Counted from the first letter of the stretch, positions 26,114 through 34,537 are shown. The stretch is DNA of 64,000 nucleotides from Solitalea agri (GCF_023914155.1 NZ_JAMWYS010000024.1:124001-188000), one strand, 5' to 3'. Notes: generated by a model from the letters alone, not told the origin. Numbers and translations are program-made.

Positions 26114-26689
26114 ATGCTACTTCAAATAAAAAATATGGTTTGCAACCGCTGTATAAAGGTGGTTAAAGATGAATTAGAAAAAATTGGTCAAACTGTTAAT
26201 TCAATAAAACTCGGAGAAGTTGAACTGGAAGGAACGTTAAGCAACCATCAGTTAGAACGGGTAAAATCAGTTTTAGAAGATAACGGATTTGAACTATTGG
26301 AAGACAAACAAAGTAAGCTAATTGAACTTACTAAAAACCTGATCATTGAACTGGTTCACAGTAAAGACCCCATTAAACTGCATATCAATCTCTCTGACCA
26401 CTTGTCCGCTTTTCTTAATGTCGACTATAGCTATTTAAGCAATTTGTTCTCATCATTTGAGGGAATTACCATTGAAAAATATCTCATCTTACAGCGCATT
26501 GAAAAAGCCAAAGAGTTAATTTTCTATGATGAATTAACATTGAGCGAAATTGCCTACCAGCTTGGCTATAGCAGCGTTGCCCACCTTTCCTCTCAATTCA
26601 AAAAAACAACCGGATTAACTCCGAGTGAATTCAAAAAACTAAGAGATTCCAGTAGAAAAGCATTGGATAAAGTCGGCGGTCAGCAGTAG
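26114..26689 (+). CDS. HMA-AraC fusion regulator of copper resistance
   Basis: A 191-residue regulator made of an N-terminal heavy-metal-associated (HMA-like) domain and a C-terminal AraC DNA-binding domain. The metal ligands are C10 and C13 in KNMVCNRCIKVV. The AraC part covers residues 95-180, with the second HTH signature EIAYQLGYSSVAHLSSQFKK and TTGLTPSEFKKLR. Such fusions are found in Bacteroidota beside copper P-type ATPases. It lies directly upstream of copA on the same strand, and the 21-bp spaced direct repeats at 26871-26906 are its probable operator. It probably senses Cu(I) or Ag(I) directly. Confidence 0.9.
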   Translation: MLLQIKNMVCNRCIKVVKDELEKIGQTVNSIKLGEVELEGTLSNHQLERVKSVLEDNGFELLEDKQSKLIELTKNLIIELVHSKDPIKLHINLSDHLSAFLNVDYSYLSNLFSSFEGITIEKYLILQRIEKAKELIFYDELTLSEIAYQLGYSSVAHLSSQFKKTTGLTPSEFKKLRDSSRKALDKVGGQQ

Positions 26690-26867
26690 GCAGTCAGCAG
26701 TAGGCAGTCCACAATCGGCAGTCAGCAGTACTCAGTTGCCAATCGACAACCACCAGTATGTAGTGAGACCCCCCCCCGACTTAGAACTGTAGACTACTGA
26801 CTGTATTGATTTGGTACTGTAGACCGGAAACTGCGGACTGCCGACTGAGTACTGAAGACTGGAAACT
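26681..26867. repeat. Degenerate CAGTCGGCAGT-type inverted repeat region
   Basis: The gap between the regulator and copA is filled with variants of the words GGCAGTC, AGCAGTA and CAGTCAGC, and in its right half their complements (ACTGCCGACTG, GACTGGAAACTG), so the two halves can pair as a long imperfect hairpin. In the middle is a run of nine C (about 26769). This type of interspersed element is frequent between Bacteroidota genes (recalled). It also encodes the last residues of the regulator. Confidence 0.8.
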
Positions 26868-26870
26868 GTT

Positions 26871-26935
26871 CCAAAATCATATAAACTTCTCCCAAAATTG
26901 TATAAAGCTTTGCATGAGGTTGTGAGGTAGCTTTG
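26871..26935 (+). promoter_or_regulatory. copA promoter with paired direct-repeat operator
   Basis: CCAAAATCATATAAA (26871-26885) and CCAAAATTGTATAAA (26892-26906) agree at 13 of 15 positions and start exactly 21 bp apart, two turns of the helix, as expected for an AraC-type activator. A perfect TAnnTTTG box (TAGCTTTG, 26928-26935) follows. The nearest TTTG (26909-26912) gives a spacer of only 15 bp, so the basal promoter is poor and probably needs the activator. Confidence 0.7.
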
Positions 26936-26958
26936 TTCTATCACAAACTACATAGCTT

Positions 26959-29187
26959 ATGCAAATCGATAATAGATCAAACGAACTTCTCAAAAAGGTA
27001 TTTCCGGTTGAAGGAATGAGTTGCGCTTCCTGTGCCGTGAGCGTAGAAAGTATGCTTAACAATACTCCTGGAGTAGTAAAAGCTGAAGTAAATTTTGCTG
27101 CAAATTCGGTAGCTGTTGAATACAATGCTCATTTAATTTCCCCAGAGGTACTCAAGAAATCAGTACAATCAATCGGTTATGATCTTTTTATTGAAGACAA
27201 TGCCAAAGAAGAGCAGGCAGAACTGCAGCATTTGAAATATCAACAACTTAAAAAGAATACCATTTGGGCAGGCGTATTAACATTACCGGTTGTTGTAATC
27301 GGAATGTTCTTTATGCATTGGCCTCCGGGAAACTGGATTATGATGGTTTTAACCGGAATTATTTTGTTTGTTTTTGGAAAGCAATTCTTTATCAATGCTT
27401 TTAAACAGGCCAAACACGGCAGTGCTAACATGGATACACTGGTAGCTTTAAGCAGTGGAATCGCCTTTATTTTCAGTGCTATCAATACATTTTTCCCTCA
27501 TTTAATGCACCGTCCCGGCCAGCATACTCCGATTTATTTCGAGTCGGCAGCAGTGGTGGTTACTTTCATTCTATTGGGCCGATTGTTGGAAGAACGCTCA
27601 AAGTCCAAAACTTCATCAGCAATAAAAAAGTTGATGGGACTCCAATCCAAAACCGTTACCATAGACGATAACGGAACAGAGCGCGTGGTCGACATTGAAA
27701 ACGTTCATCCCAATCAGATCATCATTGTTAAACCGGGCGAAAAAATTGCCGTTGACGGAACGGTTATAGCCGGCGCCTCTTATGTGAACGAAAGCACCAT
27801 TACAGGTGAATCTGTGCCTGTTAGCAAAAACTTGGGTGATAAAGTTTTTGCCGGAACCATAAACCAACAGGGAAGTTTCAAGTTTAAAGCCGAAAAAATA
27901 GGTAAGGAAACATTGCTCGGACAAATCATCAAACATGTTGAAGATACCATGGGCAGTAAAGCACCGGTACAAAAATTGGTCGATAAAATCGCTGGCATTT
28001 TTGTTCCAATTGTGCTACTTATTGCCATTACTTCATTTACCGTCTGGATGTTTTTAGGCACCAACGATCAATGGTACCATGCAATTACAGCATTAGTTGC
28101 GGTATTGGCCATAGCTTGTCCTTGTGCCTTAGGGTTAGCCACTCCAACGGCGTTAATGGTTGGCGTTGGAAAGGGAGCCGAAAACGGCATTTTAGTAAAA
28201 GATGCCGAAAGCCTGGAGATCGCCCGAAAGGTTAATGCCGTTGTCCTCGATAAAACCGGAACGATTACGCAAGGAACTCCGACGGTGATCGATTTTATTT
28301 GGATGGAAAAGGATTTTGAAAAATATGCCCCCCTAATTCTTGGAATGGAACAGCGATCGGAACACCCGCTTGGACAATCGATCGTTAGCTATCTCAAATC
28401 TCAACAAATCATAGGTTCTGAACCTAATGAGTTTGAAAACATTTCGGGTAAAGGGTTGAAGGCAAAGTTTGACAGCAAAGTAATATTGGCTGGAAATAGG
28501 GCTTTACTACAGGCATTCCATGTTCTGATTTCAGAAGATATTGCTCATCAAGCACATCAGTTACAACAACAGGCTAAAACAGTTTCATTTATCGCTGTTG
28601 ACCAGGAATTGATCGCTATTATTGCCATTGCTGATAAAGTAAAAGCCGGATCAAAAGAAGCCATTAATGAATTACAATCAGCAGGTATAGAAGTTTATAT
28701 GTTAACGGGAGATACTTTTGAAACCGCTCAGGCTGTAGCACAACAAACCGGAATTAATCATATACATGCAGGATTATTGCCCGCCGATAAAGCTGCTTTT
28801 GTAAAACAGCTACAAAAAGAAGGCAAAGTGGTAGCAATGTCAGGAGATGGGATTAACGACTCGCCAGCTTTAGCTCAAGCCGATTTAAGTATAGCTATGG
28901 GCAAAGGATCAGATATTGCCATGGATGTAGCCAAAATGACCCTGACCTCTTCCGACTTAAGACAGATCCCTAAGGCTTTACGTTTGTCGAGCTTTACCGT
29001 AAAAACTATTCGGCAGAACCTGTTTTGGGCATTTATATACAATCTTATAGGGATACCCCTTGCCGCGGGTCTGTTCTACCCAATTTTCGGATGGCAGCTA
29101 AATCCAATGTTTGCCGGAGCCGCCATGGCGCTAAGCTCGGTTTCGGTGGTAACAAACAGCTTAAGGTTACAACGAAAAAAAATATAA
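26959..29187 (+). CDS. copA: Copper-translocating P-type ATPase
   Basis: P1B-type ATPase that exports Cu(I)/Ag(I) from the cytoplasm, 742 residues. One N-terminal HMA domain with GMSCASCAVSVE at about 19-30. The membrane metal site is CPC in AIACPCALGLATP at about 386-388. Phosphorylation motif DKTGT is at about 431, the SEHPLGQS His-Pro element at about 468, and the hinge SGDGINDSPAL near 630. The C-terminal membrane pair ends with NPMFAGAAMALSSVSVVTNS, carrying the Asn and Met-Ser of Cu(I) pumps. Probably activated by the upstream HMA-AraC protein. Confidence 0.97.
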   Translation: MQIDNRSNELLKKVFPVEGMSCASCAVSVESMLNNTPGVVKAEVNFAANSVAVEYNAHLISPEVLKKSVQSIGYDLFIEDNAKEEQAELQHLKYQQLKKNTIWAGVLTLPVVVIGMFFMHWPPGNWIMMVLTGIILFVFGKQFFINAFKQAKHGSANMDTLVALSSGIAFIFSAINTFFPHLMHRPGQHTPIYFESAAVVVTFILLGRLLEERSKSKTSSAIKKLMGLQSKTVTIDDNGTERVVDIENVHPNQIIIVKPGEKIAVDGTVIAGASYVNESTITGESVPVSKNLGDKVFAGTINQQGSFKFKAEKIGKETLLGQIIKHVEDTMGSKAPVQKLVDKIAGIFVPIVLLIAITSFTVWMFLGTNDQWYHAITALVAVLAIACPCALGLATPTALMVGVGKGAENGILVKDAESLEIARKVNAVVLDKTGTITQGTPTVIDFIWMEKDFEKYAPLILGMEQRSEHPLGQSIVSYLKSQQIIGSEPNEFENISGKGLKAKFDSKVILAGNRALLQAFHVLISEDIAHQAHQLQQQAKTVSFIAVDQELIAIIAIADKVKAGSKEAINELQSAGIEVYMLTGDTFETAQAVAQQTGINHIHAGLLPADKAAFVKQLQKEGKVVAMSGDGINDSPALAQADLSIAMGKGSDIAMDVAKMTLTSSDLRQIPKALRLSSFTVKTIRQNLFWAFIYNLIGIPLAAGLFYPIFGWQLNPMFAGAAMALSSVSVVTNSLRLQRKKI

Positions 29188-29290
29188 CGATTTAAGATCT
29201 TAAATTTAGGATTTACGATTTTTCATCGATCATTCGTAAATCTAAAATCATCAATCTAAAATTAATTAGTTCACAATTAACAATTCAATT
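29188..29290. repeat. Inverted intergenic repeat with ATCTAAAATC words
   Basis: The copA-HMA spacer contains a loose inverted repeat (TTTAGGATTTACGA against TCGTAAATCTAAA) and ATCTAAAATCATCAATCTAA, which recurs at 56868-56890 before the ABC permease gene. It could fold as a weak terminator within the operon. Confidence 0.65.
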
Positions 29291-29500
29291 ATGTTACTGA
29301 AATTCAAAACAAACATCAAATGCACCGGATGCATAGCTACCATAACACCTGAGTTAAATGGATTAAAAGAAGTTAAACATTGGGAAGTAGATTTAGCTAG
29401 CGCCGATAAAGTGCTTACAGTGGAAGGAGAAGATCTTCAACCTTCGCAAGTGAAAGATGCCTTGAAAGGTGTTGGCTATACTGCCGAACAGATCAGCTAA
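29291..29500 (+). CDS. Stand-alone HMA domain protein (copper chaperone-like)
   Basis: A 69-residue ferredoxin-like HMA protein. The metal motif is TNIKCTGCIATI with CxxC at about residues 11-14. The family normally binds Cu(I) and hands it to a P-type ATPase or buffers it. Other family features are present: WEVDLASADKVLTVEG as the central strand pair and GVGYTAEQI at the end. It follows copA by about 100 bp on the same strand, so a CopZ-like role is likely, although the second half is diverged from CopZ. Confidence 0.88.
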   Translation: MLLKFKTNIKCTGCIATITPELNGLKEVKHWEVDLASADKVLTVEGEDLQPSQVKDALKGVGYTAEQIS

Positions 29501-29512
29501 CCTAAATAATAA

Positions 29513-29549
29513 ATACTTATCGCACTAATTGCTGCAGCGCGATAAGTAT
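29513..29549 (+). terminator. Hairpin after the HMA gene
   Basis: A perfect 11-bp stem ATACTTATCGC/GCGATAAGTAT (29513-29523 with 29539-29549) with a 15-nt loop. No strong T-run follows, so it may be a terminator or a processing/stability element. Confidence 0.6.
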
Positions 29550-29555
29550 CTTACA

Positions 29556-29584
29556 TTTATTTAAAATAGAAAATTATATTTTTG
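29556..29584 (+). promoter_or_regulatory. Probable promoter of the HYC_CC_PP gene
   Basis: TATTTTTG at 29577-29584 matches TAnnTTTG. The upstream element is TTTA at 29556-29559 (17-bp spacer). The predicted start is near 29590, the A of the ATG, suggesting a leaderless message. Confidence 0.5.
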
Positions 29585-29589
29585 TGATA

Positions 29590-29976
29590 ATGACAAAACG
29601 TTTGCTCATAGTGTGTTTTACATTTTTCTTCCTGCTGATGAATGCAGGAGTGCCAGTGTATGCACATTACTGTGGCAAAGTGTTAACCTCTACAGATTTT
29701 CATTTACCAAAAAAATGCAGTTGCACCAAGTCGGGTGAAGAACCTATGAAAGATTGCTGTAAAGACGAAGCCAAAGTAATAAAGGTTCAGGATGACTTTT
29801 TAAAGTCACAGCATCAACTTAAAATCCCTGTTTTAAGCATTCATTTTGCACTTTCCTACGTAGCGGTTTTTCTGCATGCTCCTATTGAGATCGAAAAAGC
29901 ATCGTTAAGCGCAGATACTTCTCCCCCTGATTTACCCGTCGAACGGTTTATCTTACATCATAATTTCAGAATTTAG
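29590..29976 (+). CDS. HYC_CC_PP family protein, metal-resistance associated
   Basis: A 128-residue exported protein. A hydrophobic signal segment (LLIVCFTFFFLLMNAGVPVYA) precedes the motifs that name the family: AHYCGK, then KCSC and KDCC, then SPPDLP near the end. The cysteine-rich part (about residues 27-60) is a likely Cu(I)/Ag(I) site in the periplasm. Such proteins recur next to CusA-type pumps in Bacteroidota. An in-frame GTG two codons upstream was rejected because the promoter box covers it. Confidence 0.8.
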   Translation: MTKRLLIVCFTFFFLLMNAGVPVYAHYCGKVLTSTDFHLPKKCSCTKSGEEPMKDCCKDEAKVIKVQDDFLKSQHQLKIPVLSIHFALSYVAVFLHAPIEIEKASLSADTSPPDLPVERFILHHNFRI

Positions 29977-30083
29977 TTCTGTTTCCACGTAGAAGCAATT
30001 AGTTCTTAATTGCTCGATGACTTTCATAAATTGCATAGAAAGTCTATCAAATTTTCAATTTCTCAAATTTTCAAATTGATCAC

Positions 30084-31358
30084 ATGATCTCAAACCTTAT
30101 TTCCTGGTCGCTCAGGAATCGGTTCATTGTAATTGTTGGAGTAATTGCCATAAGTATTTGGGGATTTTACTCGATGCAGCAAACACCGATCGATGCTATA
30201 CCCGATTTATCGGAAAACCAGGTAATCGTTTATACGGAGTGGATGGGCAGAAGTCCTCAAATTATGGAAGACCAGGTAACATTTCCACTGGTTACCAACC
30301 TACAGGGCCTACCAAAAGTTAAAGACGTTAGGGCTACTTCCATGTTTGGCATGAGCTTTATCTATGTCATTTTTGAAGACAACGTAGATATCTACTGGGC
30401 ACGAACCCGTGTAATGGAACGGCTTAACTCTGCACAACGTTCATTGCCTGAAGGCGTAACGCCTACACTTGGCCCCGATGGAACCGGTGTTGGTCATATT
30501 TTTTGGTATACCCTGGATGCTCCCGGATATGACCTTGGCGAGCTTAGGGCTTTGCAAGATTGGTATGTAAAATTTGCCCTTCAAAATGTTCAGGGAGTAA
30601 GTGAAGTGGCATCTTTTGGAGGCTTTCAAAAGCAATATCAAATTTCCTTCGATCCAAATAGGATCAACTATTACCAATTGAGTTTAATGGATGTTTTAAA
30701 CACCGTTAAGAATAACAATAATGATGTGGGCGGACGGATTTTCGAAATGAACGGAACGGGTTATATCGTGCGTGGCTTGGGTTACATTCGATCAATAGCC
30801 GACATCGAAAACATGACCATTGCCACTAAAAACTCGATTCCTATTCGAGTTAAAGATATCGCCACTGTTCAAATGGGTGGTGAAGCTCGCTTGGGCATTA
30901 CCGAAGAAAATGGGAATGGAGAAGTAGTTGGAGGTATTGTGGTGATGCGTTACGGAGAAAACGCCGATGCGGTGATTAAAAATGTGAAAGAGAAAATGAA
31001 GGAGGTCGAAAAAGGTCTCCCAAAGGGCGTAAAGTTTAAGGTAGCTTACGACAGAAGCGAGCTAATTGAATCGGCAATTAACAGCTTGAAAAACACCATG
31101 ACCGAGGAGATCATCCTGGTATGTATTATCATCATTATTTTCCTGTTCCATTTCAGCAGCTCATTGGTGGTGATGCTTAACATACCGATAGCCATCTTAT
31201 TAGGTTTTATCGCCGTTAAAAATTTCGGCATTACATCCAACATTATGTCCTTAAGCGGAATCGCCATCGCTATAGGGGTAATTGTTGACGATGGAATTGT
31301 AATGGTTGAAAATGCTTACCGCCATTTAACAGAGGAAGGAGATGATGACCATGCGTGA
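30084..31358 (+). CDS. cusA: CusA-type RND heavy-metal efflux pump, N-terminal half
   Basis: First 424 residues of a CusA/CzcA-family pump. It has the usual start (ISWSLRNRFIVIVGVIAIS), the porter-domain markers (TPIDAIPDLSENQVIVYTEW; TSMFGMSFIYVIFEDN), TM2-TM4, and the proton-relay segment GVIVDDGIVMVENAYRHL. The frame ends at TGA 31356-31358, just after TM4. The next frame, shifted by one base, continues the protein without loss. Intact CusA proteins have about 1040 residues and the two halves sum to this. So it is either a frameshifted gene or a genuine split pump. Confidence 0.9.
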   Translation: MISNLISWSLRNRFIVIVGVIAISIWGFYSMQQTPIDAIPDLSENQVIVYTEWMGRSPQIMEDQVTFPLVTNLQGLPKVKDVRATSMFGMSFIYVIFEDNVDIYWARTRVMERLNSAQRSLPEGVTPTLGPDGTGVGHIFWYTLDAPGYDLGELRALQDWYVKFALQNVQGVSEVASFGGFQKQYQISFDPNRINYYQLSLMDVLNTVKNNNNDVGGRIFEMNGTGYIVRGLGYIRSIADIENMTIATKNSIPIRVKDIATVQMGGEARLGITEENGNGEVVGGIVVMRYGENADAVIKNVKEKMKEVEKGLPKGVKFKVAYDRSELIESAINSLKNTMTEEIILVCIIIIIFLFHFSSSLVVMLNIPIAILLGFIAVKNFGITSNIMSLSGIAIAIGVIVDDGIVMVENAYRHLTEEGDDDHA

Positions 31359-33243
31359 TCCACGAAAACTTACCAATGAGCAGCGGATCGCTATCATTGA
31401 AAAATCCGCCAAACAGGTTGGTAAACCCGTTGTTTATTCAACCTTCATTATCATAATTTCATTTCTGCCGGTATTCTTATTGACCGGCCAGGAAGGTAAG
31501 TTATTCCATCCACTGGCCTGGACCAAAACATTGGTGATGCTAGCGTCGGTTATTTTGGCCATCACGTTTGTACCGGTAATGATGTCGTTTTTCCTAAAAG
31601 GAAAAATGCGTCCTGAAAGTCAAAACCCTATCAGCAATTTCTTCAACCGCATTTATGAGCCCGTTTTAAAATGGTGTCTTGAATGGAAGAAAACGGTTTT
31701 GGGAATTAACATACTGGCTCTGATCATTTCAATCCCTATGATAATGGGCTTGGGCCGTGAGTTTATGCCACCATTAGACGAGGGCTCCCTCCTATTTATG
31801 CCTGTAACATTGCCTGATGTTTCCAATGCAGAAGCAAAGCGAATTTTACAGATCCAGGATAAGATCATTCTATCGGTACCTGAAGTAAAACACGTATTGG
31901 GCAAGGCCGGAAGAGCCAGCACAGCCACCGACAATGCGCCAATGAGCATGATCGAAAGTATCATTCTGCTAAAACCTCAAAGCGAGTGGCGCAAGGGAAA
32001 AACTAAAGATGATATTATCGCTGAACTGAACGCAAAACTGCAAATACCTGGGGTTACCAATGGCTGGACACAACCGATCATTAACCGCATCAACATGCTT
32101 TCAACAGGCATCAGAACCGATGTTGGAGTTAAAGTGTATGGACAAAATCTCGATACGATTTACAGCATTTCCAGGGAAATTGAAAAAACGCTGAAAGACA
32201 TTGACGGAATCACAGATCTGTATCCCGAACAGGTAACAGGCGGAAAATTCCTCGATATAAAGATCAAAAAAGAAGAGTTGGGCCGCTTTGGATTGAGCAT
32301 TAACGATGTAAACATGATCGTTGAAAGTGCTCTGGGCGGCATGAACCTCACCAATACCGTAGAAGGTCGCGAACGTTTCAGTGTTAGTGTTCGTCTTGCG
32401 CAGGATTTCCGCAGCAGCATCAATGATATAAAACGTACGCTTATACAAACGCCAAACGGACCAGTGCCTTTATCATCAGTAGCAGATATTATGATTAAAG
32501 ACGGTCCGGCAATGATCAACTCGGAGAATGCCATGCTTCGCGGAACGGTTCTTTTCAATGTTCGGGGCAGAGATCTTGGCAACACGGTAAACGATGCCAT
32601 CAGTCGCTTGAACGAGACATTAACCTTGCCAAAAGGCTATTATATTGATTGGAGTGGACAATGGGAAAATCAGCTCAGGGCTACTAAAACGCTTTCCATT
32701 ATCGTTCCGATAGTACTGGTGATCATCTTCTTTATTCTCTACATGACCTACAACCAGGTTAAGGAGGCGATTATCACCATGATGAGTGTACCATTTGCTT
32801 TAATTGGAGGAGTGTTCCTGGTGTATTTCTGGGGAATAAACATTTCGGTTGCCGTAGCTGTAGGATTCATCGCCTTATTTGGAGTAGCAGTAGAAACCGG
32901 TATGCTGATGGTGGTTTATCTCGATGAAGCCATGAAACGTATGGTGAGAGAAAAAGGCGCTGCGGTATCAATTGCCGACTTGCGTCATTATGTAATTGAG
33001 GGATCGGCCAAACGCCTTCGCCCTAAATTAATGACAGTTTCGGTAACCTTGTTCGGTTTGGTTCCGATTCTCTGGAGCCATGGAACAGGCATCGACCTTA
33101 TGCTGCCAATTGCCTTGCCAATGATTGGTGGAATGATCACTTCAACCATACACGTATTGTTGGTAACACCTATCATTTTTGAAATGACTAAAGAATATGA
33201 ATTGAAGAAGCATGGTAAAGTGGAGGTACTAAATGGAAACTAG
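31342..33243 (+). CDS. cusA: CusA-type RND heavy-metal efflux pump, C-terminal half
   Basis: A 633-residue frame carrying the remainder of the pump: the TM4-TM5 cytoplasmic loop (RDPRKLTNEQRIAIIEKSAK), TM5-TM6 (FLPVFLLTGQEGKLF), the second porter domain (GREFMPPLDEGSLLF; RINMLSTGIRTDVGVKVYG; GGMNLTNTVEGRERF), and TM7-TM12. Methionines in NMLSTG and GGMNL lie in regions equivalent to metal-contact segments of E. coli CusA (from memory). It overlaps the first half by 17 bp. AGGAAGGAG sits just before its ATG codons (31342, 31345, 31351), so reinitiation is possible. It overlaps the TolC-like gene by 11 bp. Confidence 0.9.
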   Translation: MMTMRDPRKLTNEQRIAIIEKSAKQVGKPVVYSTFIIIISFLPVFLLTGQEGKLFHPLAWTKTLVMLASVILAITFVPVMMSFFLKGKMRPESQNPISNFFNRIYEPVLKWCLEWKKTVLGINILALIISIPMIMGLGREFMPPLDEGSLLFMPVTLPDVSNAEAKRILQIQDKIILSVPEVKHVLGKAGRASTATDNAPMSMIESIILLKPQSEWRKGKTKDDIIAELNAKLQIPGVTNGWTQPIINRINMLSTGIRTDVGVKVYGQNLDTIYSISREIEKTLKDIDGITDLYPEQVTGGKFLDIKIKKEELGRFGLSINDVNMIVESALGGMNLTNTVEGRERFSVSVRLAQDFRSSINDIKRTLIQTPNGPVPLSSVADIMIKDGPAMINSENAMLRGTVLFNVRGRDLGNTVNDAISRLNETLTLPKGYYIDWSGQWENQLRATKTLSIIVPIVLVIIFFILYMTYNQVKEAIITMMSVPFALIGGVFLVYFWGINISVAVAVGFIALFGVAVETGMLMVVYLDEAMKRMVREKGAAVSIADLRHYVIEGSAKRLRPKLMTVSVTLFGLVPILWSHGTGIDLMLPIALPMIGGMITSTIHVLLVTPIIFEMTKEYELKKHGKVEVLNGN

Positions 33244-34537
33244 AACTAAAGTTAGAAGTACGAAGTTAGAAGTACGAAGTAAAAAATCGGAAATTTTCAA
33301 TTTGATGCTGATCTGTTTGACGCTTTTCCTCCTTCCTGCTATCGCAAAAGCACAAACAACAATGTCGTTAAAGGCTGTTTTAGATAGCATTACAGCCAAC
33401 AACGCCGGGTTACAGAAATTTGGCTATACCACCAAGGCTAACATCGAAATGGGTAACATGTCGAAGGCTTGGGATGCCCCTACTGTTTCCTTGGGAATGG
33501 AAGAATTTCCATATTCCAATCAAATGCAAATGGACAATGGAGCCCGTAAGATGTTGATGCTGAATGTTGATCAGATGCTTCCTAACTTTGCTAATCAAAA
33601 AGCGAAAGCTGAATATTATCAATCATTCAAAAATCAAAACATGAATGATTATTTCACGCTTAAGAACAAACTTTTTGCCCAGGCAAAGTCGGCTTATTTT
33701 ACTGAACTCATCGGCACAAAACGTTTAACTGTTTTAGCTGAGCAGGGTAAAATGCTCGAGTTGCTGATAAAAATTGCAGAAGCCCGATTACAGTACTCGC
33801 AAGCTGACCTTCCAACCATTTACAATGCAAGAGCCAAACTTGGCAGCCTTGAATCGATGAAGATCAAGGAAGAAAGCATGATTCGTCAGGCCCGTTCAAC
33901 ATTAAATTATTTAATGAGTAAGCCTTTAAACTCCGATTTACAGATCGATACTTCAATGAGTCTATCAAGGTACAAAGAGCAAATCACTCAATATGACACA
34001 TCCTTTGTATTGCAAAACCGAAGTGATATTCAACGAATGACCAATGAGATCGCCAGCATGCGACTCAATCAAAAGGTTGCCCAAACCATGTCGAAACCAA
34101 TGTTTGGCGTTGGGTTCAAAAACATGCGTATGGCCGACGGAACTTACATGTACAGTGCGATGGCCAGCATGAAGCTTCCACTGGTGCCTTGGTCATCGAA
34201 AGGATACAAATCTGAAGTTAAGGCTATCAGTTACGAGATCATGGCCATGGAGAAAGAGCGCAAAAACATGGTGAATGAAACAACCAGCATGATCAAAAAC
34301 ACAATGCTCGATTTACAAGCTCAATACAAAGGACTTGATATTTATGAGCAGCGCATCCTCCCCGACTATAAAAAAACATTTGAGGTAAACCTGAATGCTT
34401 TTGGAGAGAACAAAGGCGACATTTTCAGAACACTAATGGCTTGGGATGACCTTTTAATGAAACGAATGGATTATCTGAATGTCTTGGACCAAACCTATAA
34501 AATGGAGGTAATGTATGAAGAAGCGATTCAAAAGTAG
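33233..34537 (+). CDS. TolC-family outer-membrane efflux channel (CusC-like)
   Basis: A 434-residue channel of the CusABC-type system. A signal peptide (MLICLTLFLLPAIAKAQ) begins only at Met25, encoded at 33305; the 24 residues before it are encoded by a short repeat and may be untranslated if 33305 is the real start. The mature part is rich in long amphipathic helices (LLMLNVDQMLPNFANQKAKA; KLFAQAKSAYFTELIGTKRL), as in TolC barrels. Many Met residues (NMRMADGTYMYSAMASMKLP) suit Cu(I)/Ag(I). It overlaps cusA upstream and the adaptor gene downstream. Confidence 0.88.
   Translation: METRTKVRSTKLEVRSKKSEIFNLMLICLTLFLLPAIAKAQTTMSLKAVLDSITANNAGLQKFGYTTKANIEMGNMSKAWDAPTVSLGMEEFPYSNQMQMDNGARKMLMLNVDQMLPNFANQKAKAEYYQSFKNQNMNDYFTLKNKLFAQAKSAYFTELIGTKRLTVLAEQGKMLELLIKIAEARLQYSQADLPTIYNARAKLGSLESMKIKEESMIRQARSTLNYLMSKPLNSDLQIDTSMSLSRYKEQITQYDTSFVLQNRSDIQRMTNEIASMRLNQKVAQTMSKPMFGVGFKNMRMADGTYMYSAMASMKLPLVPWSSKGYKSEVKAISYEIMAMEKERKNMVNETTSMIKNTMLDLQAQYKGLDIYEQRILPDYKKTFEVNLNAFGENKGDIFRTLMAWDDLLMKRMDYLNVLDQTYKMEVMYEEAIQK
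33254..33280 (+). repeat. AGAAGTACGA repeat at the start of the TolC-like gene
   Basis: A 27-bp tandem of AGAAGTACGA words, 21 nt after the ATG at 33233 and encoding RSTKLEVRS. It agrees at 24 of 27 positions with 34536-34562. Confidence 0.85.

Noticed and set aside
29584-29589. GTG start for the HYC_CC_PP gene.
   Set aside because: It overlaps the predicted promoter box; the ATG at 29590 fits better.
31342-31358. Programmed ribosomal frameshift joining the CusA halves.
   Set aside because: I see no slippery heptamer or clear downstream stimulator; a frameshift mutation or reinitiation is simpler.
32160-32600. Minus-strand frame of 146 codons inside the CusA C-terminal half.
   Set aside because: Antisense shadow of a conserved RND porter domain.
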